NCBI GenBank assembly: GCA_013820975.1
Contig: JACDHQ010000055.1
Span: 1 to 8,843, forward strand
From: Gemmatimonadaceae bacterium
GTDB taxonomy: Bacteria > Gemmatimonadota > Gemmatimonadetes > Gemmatimonadales > Gemmatimonadaceae
Direction: 5' to 3'
DNA: 8,843 nt
Each line of letters opens with the position of its first letter. The first letter of the stretch is position 1. Below the pieces are notes generated by a model. That model searched no databases. It saw only the letters and a program-made list of their open reading frames with translations, and had not been told where the DNA came from. The translations under genes and the position numbers were made by a program. This document shows, piece after piece, positions 1-6,501 of this stretch.

Positions 1-2135
1 CTCCCGAACACGTGGGGGGAGTCCGGCCGCGCGCGCCTCGTCGTCAATACCCCGGAACGCGGTGAAAAGGGCCGCCAGTGCGCCGGATCGTTCGTCCCGG
101 TCATCAGCGTGACTACCGGGGTTCCCATTGCCGCTGCAACGTGTGCGATGGCGGTGTCGACCGCAACGACAGCACGGGCTTCGCCTGCCACGTCCACCAC
201 GCCCGGCCAGTCGAGCCGGTTCACGAGGCTGATCACCCCAGGCACCTCCCGAACGAGGGTGCCAGCGAACTCCTCCTGGTCGGTCCCGGCGCCGGTGACG
301 ATCACGCCGAGTCCAGTGGCCACAAGGGCGCGTAGCAACTCAGTCCAGCGCTCGCGCGGCCAACCCTTGTTCGGTGAACCGGCGCAGGGATGCACCAGGT
401 AATAGCCCCCGGGGGCGAGCCTGTGCTCTCGCAGCAGCTCCCTCGTCCTCGCCCGCTGTGGCTCTGACGGCGACGGCAGAGCATACGGTGGTACTGGATG
501 CTCGCCGATCCCGGGCAACGCGCTCCGGAGCAGTCGCGCGTGCTGCTCCGTGACGTGCTCGGTCGTCGTGGTCCACCCGAGGGCGTGCGTGAACATCGGT
601 CCGTAGCCGCCGCTTGACCATCCGGCCCGCACCGGGATCCCTGCGGCGCGAAGCACCGGTCCCGTGTTCGGATAGAACGGGTACAAGTCAATCGCGGCCT
701 CGTACCCGACACTTCGGATCTCGACGGCCGCCCGCCGCGCCGTGGCGCGATGCCGCAGGAAGCGAGCAGGAAGCGATTCCGGCCCCCGGTTGAGCTTCCA
801 GTGGTCCACCTCGTGGAGCCAGTTCACGTCGGGATGCCCGTCGAGCACGATCCGGCACCATGACGGCAGCAGGACGCCGATCTCGGCGCCTGGGACCGCC
901 GCTTTCACCAGCGCGATGGCGCTCGTTGCGATCACAGCATCGCCGAGATGACCGCCGACGCTGAGCAGCACGCGCCGCGGGCTTCCGCTGCGAGGGGTCG
1001 CCGGCTTCTGCAGCGTCGCGCGCGCGGCAAGCGCGGCATCCGCAACCCGCAGGTATCCCACCCAGAGTCGGTTGCGAACGAGATACCCGTTGCGGGGCGC
1101 CGTGCGCTCCGCTTCGCTGATCGAAGCGGCTGCATCGCGGAATGCCCTGCGCACGGCGCGCGCCCGGGCCCACTGTCCGCGGACGATCTTGGGGAGCAGG
1201 CAGCGATACACGCAGTATGCTGCCGCGACGCGAAACCCGCGCGGCCGATGCTTGTGTACGTACAGCAGCGAACTGCGTACGCTGTGATAGTCGTGCAGCG
1301 GACTCCGGTGCCCGGCCGTTCCGCCCCCCTTGTGCCACACCTCGGCAGCGGGCGCATACGACAACCTGTATCCGGCAGCGACGATGCGACGGCTCCAGTC
1401 CGCATCTTCGCCGTACATGAAGAAACGTTCGTCGAGAAGCCCTGCCGCTCGCACCGCAGCGGTGCGCACCAGGAGACATCCGCCGCTGATGAAGTCGAGG
1501 GCGGGGCGTGGGCGAGGGGCGTTCCGCGACGTTCCTGCGCCCGTCTGGGAAGACAGGCTGCCCCAGAACGCCACCGTTCCGCCTGCCATCAGCTGCACCC
1601 GCTCCGGATCATGGAGCTCGAGCAGCGTGCCCCCTACGGCGCCGGTCAGCGGATCATGTTCAGCCTCTGCAACCAGGTGGCGCAGCGCGTCCGGTGCAGT
1701 CACCGTGTCGTTGTTCAGCAGCCAGACATGGTCGGACGTGCCCATCGCGAGCACATGCCGCAGTCCCACGTTGTTGCCGGCTGCAAACCCCCGGTTGTCG
1801 CCGGTCCGAATGACGGTGAGCGCCGGGCTCACCCCGGATGCATTTCCCTGCTCCGCCTCCGCGCGATCGAGCACCACCCAGGCAACCGGCTTCTCGACCG
1901 GCGCGATCGCCACCGGCAGGTTCGGCCCCGGCACCACCGCCGGCCGCCGCCCTTCGGCCCAGGCGACGATCTCCTCCACCGATCCGTCGGAAGACGCGTT
2001 GTCGCACACCACCACGCGAAAGTCCGGATAGTCGAGCCGGAGCACGCTTTCGAGACATGTGATAGTGTCGCGCCATCCGTTGTAGTTCAGGATGAGCACC
2101 GTCACCGGGGGCGGTCGGTGCCCCGGAACTGTCAC
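1..2135 (-). CDS. Two-domain glycosyltransferase, GT2 fused to GT9 (C-terminus beyond window)
   Basis: One open frame of 711 codons runs from GTG at 2135 to the window edge; I read every in-frame triplet and found no stop. Residues about 11-300 form a GT2 (GT-A fold) domain resembling rhamnosyltransferases: start VTVLILNYNG, CDNASSDGS (44-52), NRGFAAGNN (114-122), metal-site NND (141-143), and GED..W (242-247) before the usual EVWHKGGG. After a basic linker, residues about 388 on form a GT9 domain like ADP-heptose:LPS heptosyltransferases: GGHLGD (394-399, Asp399 matching the catalytic Asp) and VDTAIAHVAAAMGTPVV, part of the nucleotide-sugar site, near 660-675. Perhaps 30 residues are missing. 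It likely adds two successive sugars to a lipid-linked glycan at the inner membrane; donors and acceptors are unknown. The GTG start overlaps the methyltransferase stop (GTGA). GTG at 2105 is the alternative and gives the family-typical N-terminus; neither has a clear ribosome-binding site. Confidence 0.88.
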   Translation of the reverse strand, partial: MTVPGHRPPPVTVLILNYNGWRDTITCLESVLRLDYPDFRVVVCDNASSDGSVEEIVAWAEGRRPAVVPGPNLPVAIAPVEKPVAWVVLDRAEAEQGNASGVSPALTVIRTGDNRGFAAGNNVGLRHVLAMGTSDHVWLLNNDTVTAPDALRHLVAEAEHDPLTGAVGGTLLELHDPERVQLMAGGTVAFWGSLSSQTGAGTSRNAPRPRPALDFISGGCLLVRTAAVRAAGLLDERFFMYGEDADWSRRIVAAGYRLSYAPAAEVWHKGGGTAGHRSPLHDYHSVRSSLLYVHKHRPRGFRVAAAYCVYRCLLPKIVRGQWARARAVRRAFRDAAASISEAERTAPRNGYLVRNRLWVGYLRVADAALAARATLQKPATPRSGSPRRVLLSVGGHLGDAVIATSAIALVKAAVPGAEIGVLLPSWCRIVLDGHPDVNWLHEVDHWKLNRGPESLPARFLRHRATARRAAVEIRSVGYEAAIDLYPFYPNTGPVLRAAGIPVRAGWSSGGYGPMFTHALGWTTTTEHVTEQHARLLRSALPGIGEHPVPPYALPSPSEPQRARTRELLREHRLAPGGYYLVHPCAGSPNKGWPRERWTELLRALVATGLGVIVTGAGTDQEEFAGTLVREVPGVISLVNRLDWPGVVDVAGEARAVVAVDTAIAHVAAAMGTPVVTLMTGTNDPAHWRPFSPRSGVLTTRRARPDSPHVFG

Positions 2136-2881
2136 GTGCGGACGGGCTCGACGCGGGCGGTGCCCGCCGAGGCGTAGAATGTCTGCTCACCCATCGGGGA
2201 CGTCGCCAGGCTCTCCCACGGGGGAGGAGTTTCCGGCGCTGCATTCCGCCGTGCGACGAGGATAGGGGTATGGCAGCCGCCGACCCAGAGATTCGCGGGC
2301 ACGGAGGCGAGCCGCGCCGGCAGCGGATAGAAGCCCACGCCGCGCGTCCGGATCACCTCGAGAAATCCTCCGTACTCGACGAACTCGCGCGCCTGCCGGT
2401 AGGTGAACCCGCGCACGTGCGGACCAAACGTGCGAATGGAGCTGGGCTGGTAGCCGAATGCCAGCATCACCCTGTTGTGGAAGCTCGCCAGGTTCGGGAC
2501 CGAGAAGACCAGCGTGCCATTCGGGGCCAGCAACCGGCCGATCTCCCCCATCGGCAGCCACACATTCTTGAGGTGCTCGAACACCTGATTGGCGACGATG
2601 ACGTCGAACTGGCCATCGGGCCACGGCATTCGTCCCGCCTCCACGTCCACTTCCGCCACATCAATTTCCTTGGCGCGTGCTTCTGCAGCAGGCCCCGGAT
2701 ACACCTCGACGCCTGCGGCCGGCCCCTGCAGCGTCGACCGGTACGCCACGGTCGCCTTGCCGTCCCAGCACCCCACGTCGAGCACGGAGAGCGGGCGTCC
2801 CGCTTCGCGCCCAATGGTCGCGAGCTCGCGCATGATCGCGCGGTGAAGCGCATGAACTACCGCTGTGCAACGCGCCGACAT
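2132..2881 (-). CDS. Class I SAM-dependent methyltransferase
   Basis: A 249-residue soluble protein with the Rossmann-type SAM methyltransferase pattern: motif I VLDVGCWDGKA (33-43), an acidic residue after strand 2 (GVEVYPG, 57-63), the EVDVEAGRMPWPDG stretch (77-90), FDVIVANQVFEHL (92-104) as motif IV/post-IV, and GTLVFSVPN (122-130). It fits the Methyltransf_11/23 type in length and order. It lies between an O-antigen ligase-type gene and a glycosyltransferase, so O- or N-methylation of a sugar in the same glycan is the likeliest role; the substrate cannot be read from sequence. ATG at 2881 directly abuts the upstream stop (TGAATG) and has a strong ribosome-binding site. Its stop overlaps the next GTG by four bases. 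Ubiquinone- or lipid-directed methylation is possible but unsupported by context. Confidence 0.87.
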   Translation of the reverse strand: MSARCTAVVHALHRAIMRELATIGREAGRPLSVLDVGCWDGKATVAYRSTLQGPAAGVEVYPGPAAEARAKEIDVAEVDVEAGRMPWPDGQFDVIVANQVFEHLKNVWLPMGEIGRLLAPNGTLVFSVPNLASFHNRVMLAFGYQPSSIRTFGPHVRGFTYRQAREFVEYGGFLEVIRTRGVGFYPLPARLASVPANLWVGGCHTPILVARRNAAPETPPPWESLATSPMGEQTFYASAGTARVEPVRT

Positions 2882-4303
2882 TCAGACTCCCCCCGACAAC
2901 TGCGTCACCCGCGCCCTGATCAGGGCCGCCGGGGGCGAGCTCATCGCCGCCGATTCGACGGCGATCGCACGAGCGGCCACGAACGCCAACCCCCAGAAGA
3001 CCCACATCGATTCCATCAGGAAGGGCAGAAGGAGGCTGTTGGTGAACAGGCTGTGGATCACGATGCCCACGAGCATGGTCGCGACCGTCATCCCAAGGGC
3101 GCGCTCCTCACCCGTTGCCGCCGGCGATCGCCACAGCATTCGCGCGTTTCGTCCGACCCGAAACAGCATCGTCAGGTAGATGGCGAATCCGACGACACCA
3201 GTCGTCACGGCGACGAAGAAGAGGCCTCCCTCGACGCCATAGGAACCCACGCCCGCCGCTTCCCAGCCGTAGCGTGCCTGAACGAATCCCCACGTGTTGT
3301 AGCCGATCCCCAGGATCCAGTGATCGCTGAAGATCGTCAGCGCCCGTCCCCACATCACGACCCGGGCCAGCGCCGAGGCATCGACCTGCAGCTTGTTGAA
3401 CGTCTGCGCGAACTGGATGATCTGCGGCAGCGCCAGCAGACCGAGCACCGCAACGAGCGCCCCGAACCGCAGCACGCGCCTGCTTATGCCTGCGATCATC
3501 ACGAGCACGACCCCGGCGAAGAAGAACGCGAGGAGCGAACTCCGCGACGCCGTGAGGATCAGGGCCGCAAAGAGCAGGATCGGCTTCCACCTCGCAACCG
3601 GAACGCCGCACGTGATGCGGGACAGCTGCAGCATGAGGCCAAGCAGGATGAACGCCCCCGCGAAGTTCGGATCCAGGAACGTGGAGACGAGCCGGTGTCC
3701 CTGCGGATCCCAGTCGAGGTACAAGCGGGCATCGGGATACACCATCTGCGCGAAATTCGGCAGGAACGCCGACTGCACGATGCCGAACGCCGCGAACACC
3801 AGGACGGCAACGTCGAACGCCTTCAATATCCTCGGAATGTCCGCCCGCCCCACGGTGTTGATGACGACGAGGTAGATGCAGAAGTAGAACACCCACCGCG
3901 CCAGGTAGGCGAGACTGATGGCGAGCTCCACCCCGGTCAGCCCGTGGCGTGGCACTGCAAGCACGACCGAAAAGCCCGCGAGTGCGACGAATGCCAGCGC
4001 GGCCGCGACGACCCGATCGGCTTCCACGGCTCGGCGCTGGAGCATGGCAATGCCACCGAGCGCGAGCAGCGCCGCGACTGCCATGTCGTTGATCAGGAGC
4101 GGCGCATCGCGGACGCCGGTGGAGAACACCGGAATGCGCCCCAGGTTGCCGGTCACCAGGACCAGGAGGGCAGCCTGCAGCACCCGAACCATGCCCACCT
4201 GCAGCGATCCGGCAGCGGCCCACGCGTGGCGCGCATCGATCACATGCAGCCGCGGATGGGCCCGGGCAGACGACGGTTGGGGCATGGATGACAGCGTCGG
4301 CAT
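2882..4303 (-). CDS. O-antigen ligase / Wzy-type polymerase family membrane protein
   Basis: A 473-residue polytopic inner-membrane protein with about 11-12 hydrophobic segments (from about residue 37 to 448) and a short basic N-terminus. It has the Wzy_C/O-antigen ligase core: STFLDPNFAGAF (207-218), LTASRSSLLAFF (250-261) and WGRALTIFSDHWILGIGYNTW (318-338) opening the large periplasmic loop. Members transfer or polymerise undecaprenyl-PP-linked glycans on the periplasmic face. The loop end (about 350-372, GSYGVEGGLFF...TGVVG) shows no histidine where WaaL ligases usually carry one, so ligase versus polymerase is undecided. The frame stays open upstream to 5323, but that part is antisense-like noise over the PAP2 gene. 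ATG at 4303 is preferred because GGTGA stands 4 nt before it; ATG at 4285 lacks a site. It starts 14 nt after the PAP2 stop and abuts the methyltransferase start. Confidence 0.85.
   Translation of the reverse strand: MPTLSSMPQPSSARAHPRLHVIDARHAWAAAGSLQVGMVRVLQAALLVLVTGNLGRIPVFSTGVRDAPLLINDMAVAALLALGGIAMLQRRAVEADRVVAAALAFVALAGFSVVLAVPRHGLTGVELAISLAYLARWVFYFCIYLVVINTVGRADIPRILKAFDVAVLVFAAFGIVQSAFLPNFAQMVYPDARLYLDWDPQGHRLVSTFLDPNFAGAFILLGLMLQLSRITCGVPVARWKPILLFAALILTASRSSLLAFFFAGVVLVMIAGISRRVLRFGALVAVLGLLALPQIIQFAQTFNKLQVDASALARVVMWGRALTIFSDHWILGIGYNTWGFVQARYGWEAAGVGSYGVEGGLFFVAVTTGVVGFAIYLTMLFRVGRNARMLWRSPAATGEERALGMTVATMLVGIVIHSLFTNSLLLPFLMESMWVFWGLAFVAARAIAVESAAMSSPPAALIRARVTQLSGGV
2887..2894 (-). 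promoter_or_regulatory. Ribosome-binding site of the methyltransferase gene
   Basis: GGGGGGAG lies 5 nt before the ATG at 2881, within the last codons of the upstream ligase-type gene. It supports this start and translation of the methyltransferase from the same transcript with no gap. Confidence 0.55.
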
Positions 4304-4317
4304 TCGTTCACCGGAGT

Positions 4318-5286
4318 CTAACGCGTGAGGCCCCAGCCTGCTGCCGGTGGCTGCGCCGTGCTCCAGCGGCGCACCGCCAGAAAGACGACGCCCCCGAGCA
4401 CCGCGCCCGCCACCATGTCGATGGCGTAGTGGAACCCGCCGTAGACGGCGCCGACGCCTATCCCCACGGTGGCGATCCCGATCAGGGTTCGCCACGGCAG
4501 CCGCCACCGGTACGCGGAAAGCGCCTGGACCACGGCTACGGCCATGTGCGACGACGGAAAGGCGGCTCCCCGGGACGAGCCGCGCTCGAGGATCTGCAGC
4601 ACGAGGGCGCGAACCGGTCCCTGAGGCACCCCCTCGGGCTCGGGCCACAGGAAACGCGGCCCCTGGACAGGGAAGATCACGAACGCCACGAAGCAGATTG
4701 TGAATGTGAGCGTGATCGCCAGTGCCGCTTCGCTGAACGCCGCGTCCGCTGCCATCGCCTCTGCTCCCCGCCTGCCTCCGCGATGCGCAGCGGCAAAGAG
4801 CCCAGCCAACGGGACGTAGATGATGCCGTAGTACGAGAGGTAGGCGAGGTGGAGGAGCTCGCTCAGCCATGTCCATGGCGCGGCTCCGGCGAGGGTCCGG
4901 GCCGGCTGGCTGGCGAAGAGGGCGCCCTCCCACCGCTGGACGATCGCGTCCCCGAACGGAGCACCGACCGTCGCGATCAGGTAGGGCAACTCCGCGTACA
5001 ACAGGGGGATCGCGACGAGCGGCAGCCAGGCCAGCGCCACCCGCGGCAGCGCGCCGCCCGTCAATCCGTTGGTCGGCCGGAGCGCAGCCGCGATCCCCGC
5101 TGTCAGCCCTCCGTGGGCTGCGATAATCAGCCACCCCCGCACCTCGGACCCAGCTGACATCGCCAGCAGCGGCAGTGCCAGCGCCATGTATGCCAACGTG
5201 ATCCGAGCGGCCGCAGCACCCCGGGTGGTTCCGGCCACCCGCACTGCATCGACAGGTTCGGCGATCGATTGGGACGGGTCGAGCAT
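4318..5286 (-). CDS. PAP2-superfamily membrane phosphatase/transferase (inositolphosphotransferase-like type)
   Basis: A 322-residue protein with about 6-7 membrane segments and PAP2 signatures: GPRF (209-212) as the remnant of motif C1, AAFPSSHMAVA (241-251, PSSH motif) and GGFHYAIDMVAG (283-294), carrying the catalytic His286 and Asp290. The segment WTWLSELLHLAYLSYYG (138-154) and the short GPR form of C1 resemble the PAP2_3 subfamily, which includes AUR1-type inositol phosphorylceramide synthases, rather than PgpB-type phosphatases. It may hydrolyse a lipid phosphate such as undecaprenyl-PP, or transfer a phospho-headgroup to a lipid. It heads the glycan operon but is divergent from ceramide genes, so both roles fit. 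ATG at 5286 has AGGAG 3 nt upstream. Family assignment is solid; the reaction is not. Confidence 0.85.
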   Translation of the reverse strand: MLDPSQSIAEPVDAVRVAGTTRGAAAARITLAYMALALPLLAMSAGSEVRGWLIIAAHGGLTAGIAAALRPTNGLTGGALPRVALAWLPLVAIPLLYAELPYLIATVGAPFGDAIVQRWEGALFASQPARTLAGAAPWTWLSELLHLAYLSYYGIIYVPLAGLFAAAHRGGRRGAEAMAADAAFSEAALAITLTFTICFVAFVIFPVQGPRFLWPEPEGVPQGPVRALVLQILERGSSRGAAFPSSHMAVAVVQALSAYRWRLPWRTLIGIATVGIGVGAVYGGFHYAIDMVAGAVLGGVVFLAVRRWSTAQPPAAGWGLTR

Positions 5287-5367
5287 CGGCTCCTGTTGCC
5301 ATGGACGACGCCCTCCTCGTCAACCAGCCGATGGGCGCACACTGCGGGGCAAATTACATTGGCACTG
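5287..5367. promoter_or_regulatory. Divergent intergenic promoter region
   Basis: This 81-bp spacer is the only non-coding stretch and separates the two divergent blocks, so promoters for both should lie in or near it. Its one AT-rich patch (5351-5360) reads TACATT on the plus strand (5355-5360), a TANNNT -10-like match ending 7 nt before the ceramide synthase ATG, and TAATTT on the minus strand (5356-5351). TTGACG on the minus strand (5323-5318) resembles a -35 but has no -10 at the right distance. No convincing plus-strand -35 and no clear operator palindrome are visible. Individual boxes are tentative. Confidence 0.4.
5290..5294 (-). promoter_or_regulatory. Ribosome-binding site of the PAP2 gene
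   Basis: AGGAG stands 3 nt before the ATG at 5286. The spacing is short but the match is good, and it supports this start. Confidence 0.45.
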
Positions 5368-6501
5368 ATGAAGCCGAGCGTCCAACCTGTCACGACCCCC
5401 CACGACGTCCGCCGCTTCATCGACGTCCCGTGGCACATCGCGGCCCTCACCGCCGCCCCCCAGTGGGCCCCGCCCCTCCGCCAGACGGTCCGCGACGCCC
5501 TCGACGTCCGCAGGAACCCCTTCTACCGCACCGCCAGCATCGCCCTCTGGATCGCCGAGCGTGACGGACGCCCCGTCGGCCGCATCGCCGCCATCGAGAA
5601 CGCCGCCCACAACGAGTTCCACGGCGACACCACCGGCTTCTTCGGCTTCTTCGAGTGCGCCGACGACCCCGAAGCCGCCACCGCGCTGGTCGACGCCGCC
5701 GCCGACTGGCTCGGCGAGCGCGGCCTCACGAGCATCCAGGGGCCCATGAGCCCCTCCACCAACTACGAGACCGGGCTCCTCGTCGACGGGTTCGAGCACC
5801 CGGCGGTCTTCATGACCCCGTGGAACCCGCCCTACTACGCCACGCTGCTCGAGCAGGCCGGCATGTCGAAGGCCAAGGACCTGCTTGCATACCAGCTCAC
5901 CTTCGGCGCCGCCGGATTGCAGCTCCCCGACAAGTTCGCCAAGGTTGCCGACCGCGTCCGCGCCGACCAGCGCGTCACCTTTCGCGACATCGATCTCAAT
6001 CACTTCGAGCGCGAGCTCGCCACCTGCTGGGACATCTACAACGCCGCGTGGGAGCGCAACTGGGGCTACGCGCCCATGACGCGCGACGAGTTCGCGCACA
6101 TGGCCGGTGAGCTGCGTCTCCTCGTGCTCCCGCAGTTCGCCTTCGTCGCACACGTCGGCGACAATCCGGCGGCATTCATCCTCGTCGTGCCCGACTACAA
6201 CGTCGTCCTGCGTCGCATAGTCAACGGCCGGCTCTTTCCCACCGGCGCATTCCGGCTGCTCATGGCAAGGAACCGCCTGCGCAGCGGCCGGGTCATGGCG
6301 CTCGGCGTGAAGCGGGAGTACCGTTCGACAGGGCTCTCCGCACTGCTGATGCACGAGGTGATCCGGCGCGCGAACGCATACGGCGTCACCGTGGCCGAGG
6401 CGAGCTGGATCCTCGAGGACAACGCCCTGATGAACCGGCCGCTCGTGGCCATGGGAGCGAAGGAGTATCGCCGGTGGCGGATCTACGAAAAGGCGACGTG
6501 A
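5368..6501 (+). CDS. YghO/bCerS-type N-acyltransferase, probable bacterial ceramide synthase
   Basis: A 377-residue protein with the conserved pattern I recognise from the YghO/BcerS-like family, whose Caulobacter member N-acylates the long-chain base made by serine palmitoyltransferase. Landmarks are the N-terminal T..DVRRFIDVPW (10-22), NPFY (50-53), VGRIAAIENAAHNE (70-83), GFFGFFECADD (90-100), GPMSPSTNYETGLLVDGF (125-142), WNPPYY (152-157) and KAKDLLAYQL (168-177). The C-terminal half has a GNAT-like fold pattern: LGVKREYRSTGLSALLMHEV (312-331) and ASWILEDNALMN (345-356). No signal peptide or membrane segment is apparent. The next gene encodes the partner synthase, with a 4-nt overlap. 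ATG at 5368 matches the family N-terminus; the open frame back to 5269 is spacer. No purine-rich ribosome-binding site precedes it. Codons in the first half end in C unusually often. An acyltransferase for another amine is possible. Confidence 0.85.
   Translation: MKPSVQPVTTPHDVRRFIDVPWHIAALTAAPQWAPPLRQTVRDALDVRRNPFYRTASIALWIAERDGRPVGRIAAIENAAHNEFHGDTTGFFGFFECADDPEAATALVDAAADWLGERGLTSIQGPMSPSTNYETGLLVDGFEHPAVFMTPWNPPYYATLLEQAGMSKAKDLLAYQLTFGAAGLQLPDKFAKVADRVRADQRVTFRDIDLNHFERELATCWDIYNAAWERNWGYAPMTRDEFAHMAGELRLLVLPQFAFVAHVGDNPAAFILVVPDYNVVLRRIVNGRLFPTGAFRLLMARNRLRSGRVMALGVKREYRSTGLSALLMHEVIRRANAYGVTVAEASWILEDNALMNRPLVAMGAKEYRRWRIYEKAT
6488..6493 (+). promoter_or_regulatory. Ribosome-binding site fixing the synthase start
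   Basis: AAAAGG lies 4 nt before GTG at 6498, which overlaps the preceding TGA. This favours 6498 over the in-frame GTG at 6474, which would add eight residues not usual for the family. Confidence 0.5.

Noticed and set aside
948..2177. Plus-strand open frame of 409 codons
   Set aside because: It is codon-aligned antisense of the GT2-GT9 gene, whose translation shows clear motifs; this one shows none.
2270..4291. Plus-strand open frame of 673 codons
   Set aside because: It lies antisense to the methyltransferase and ligase-type genes, has a composition dominated by Arg, His, Gln, Asp and Glu, and shows no domain pattern. High GC makes such frames common.
5304..5321. Short inverted repeat GACGA...TCGTC in the divergent spacer
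   Set aside because: Five-base arms with an eight-base gap are expected by chance in GC-rich DNA; not enough for an operator or terminator.
4304..5323. N-terminal extension of the ligase-type frame by about 340 residues
   Set aside because: It overlaps the PAP2 gene in another frame on the same strand and is Arg/Gly-rich with no membrane segments. The PAP2 frame carries the real motifs.
5269..5367. Upstream extension of the ceramide synthase to an ATG at 5269
   Set aside because: It would run into the PAP2 gene and through the only spacer, and adds residues not matching the family N-terminus.
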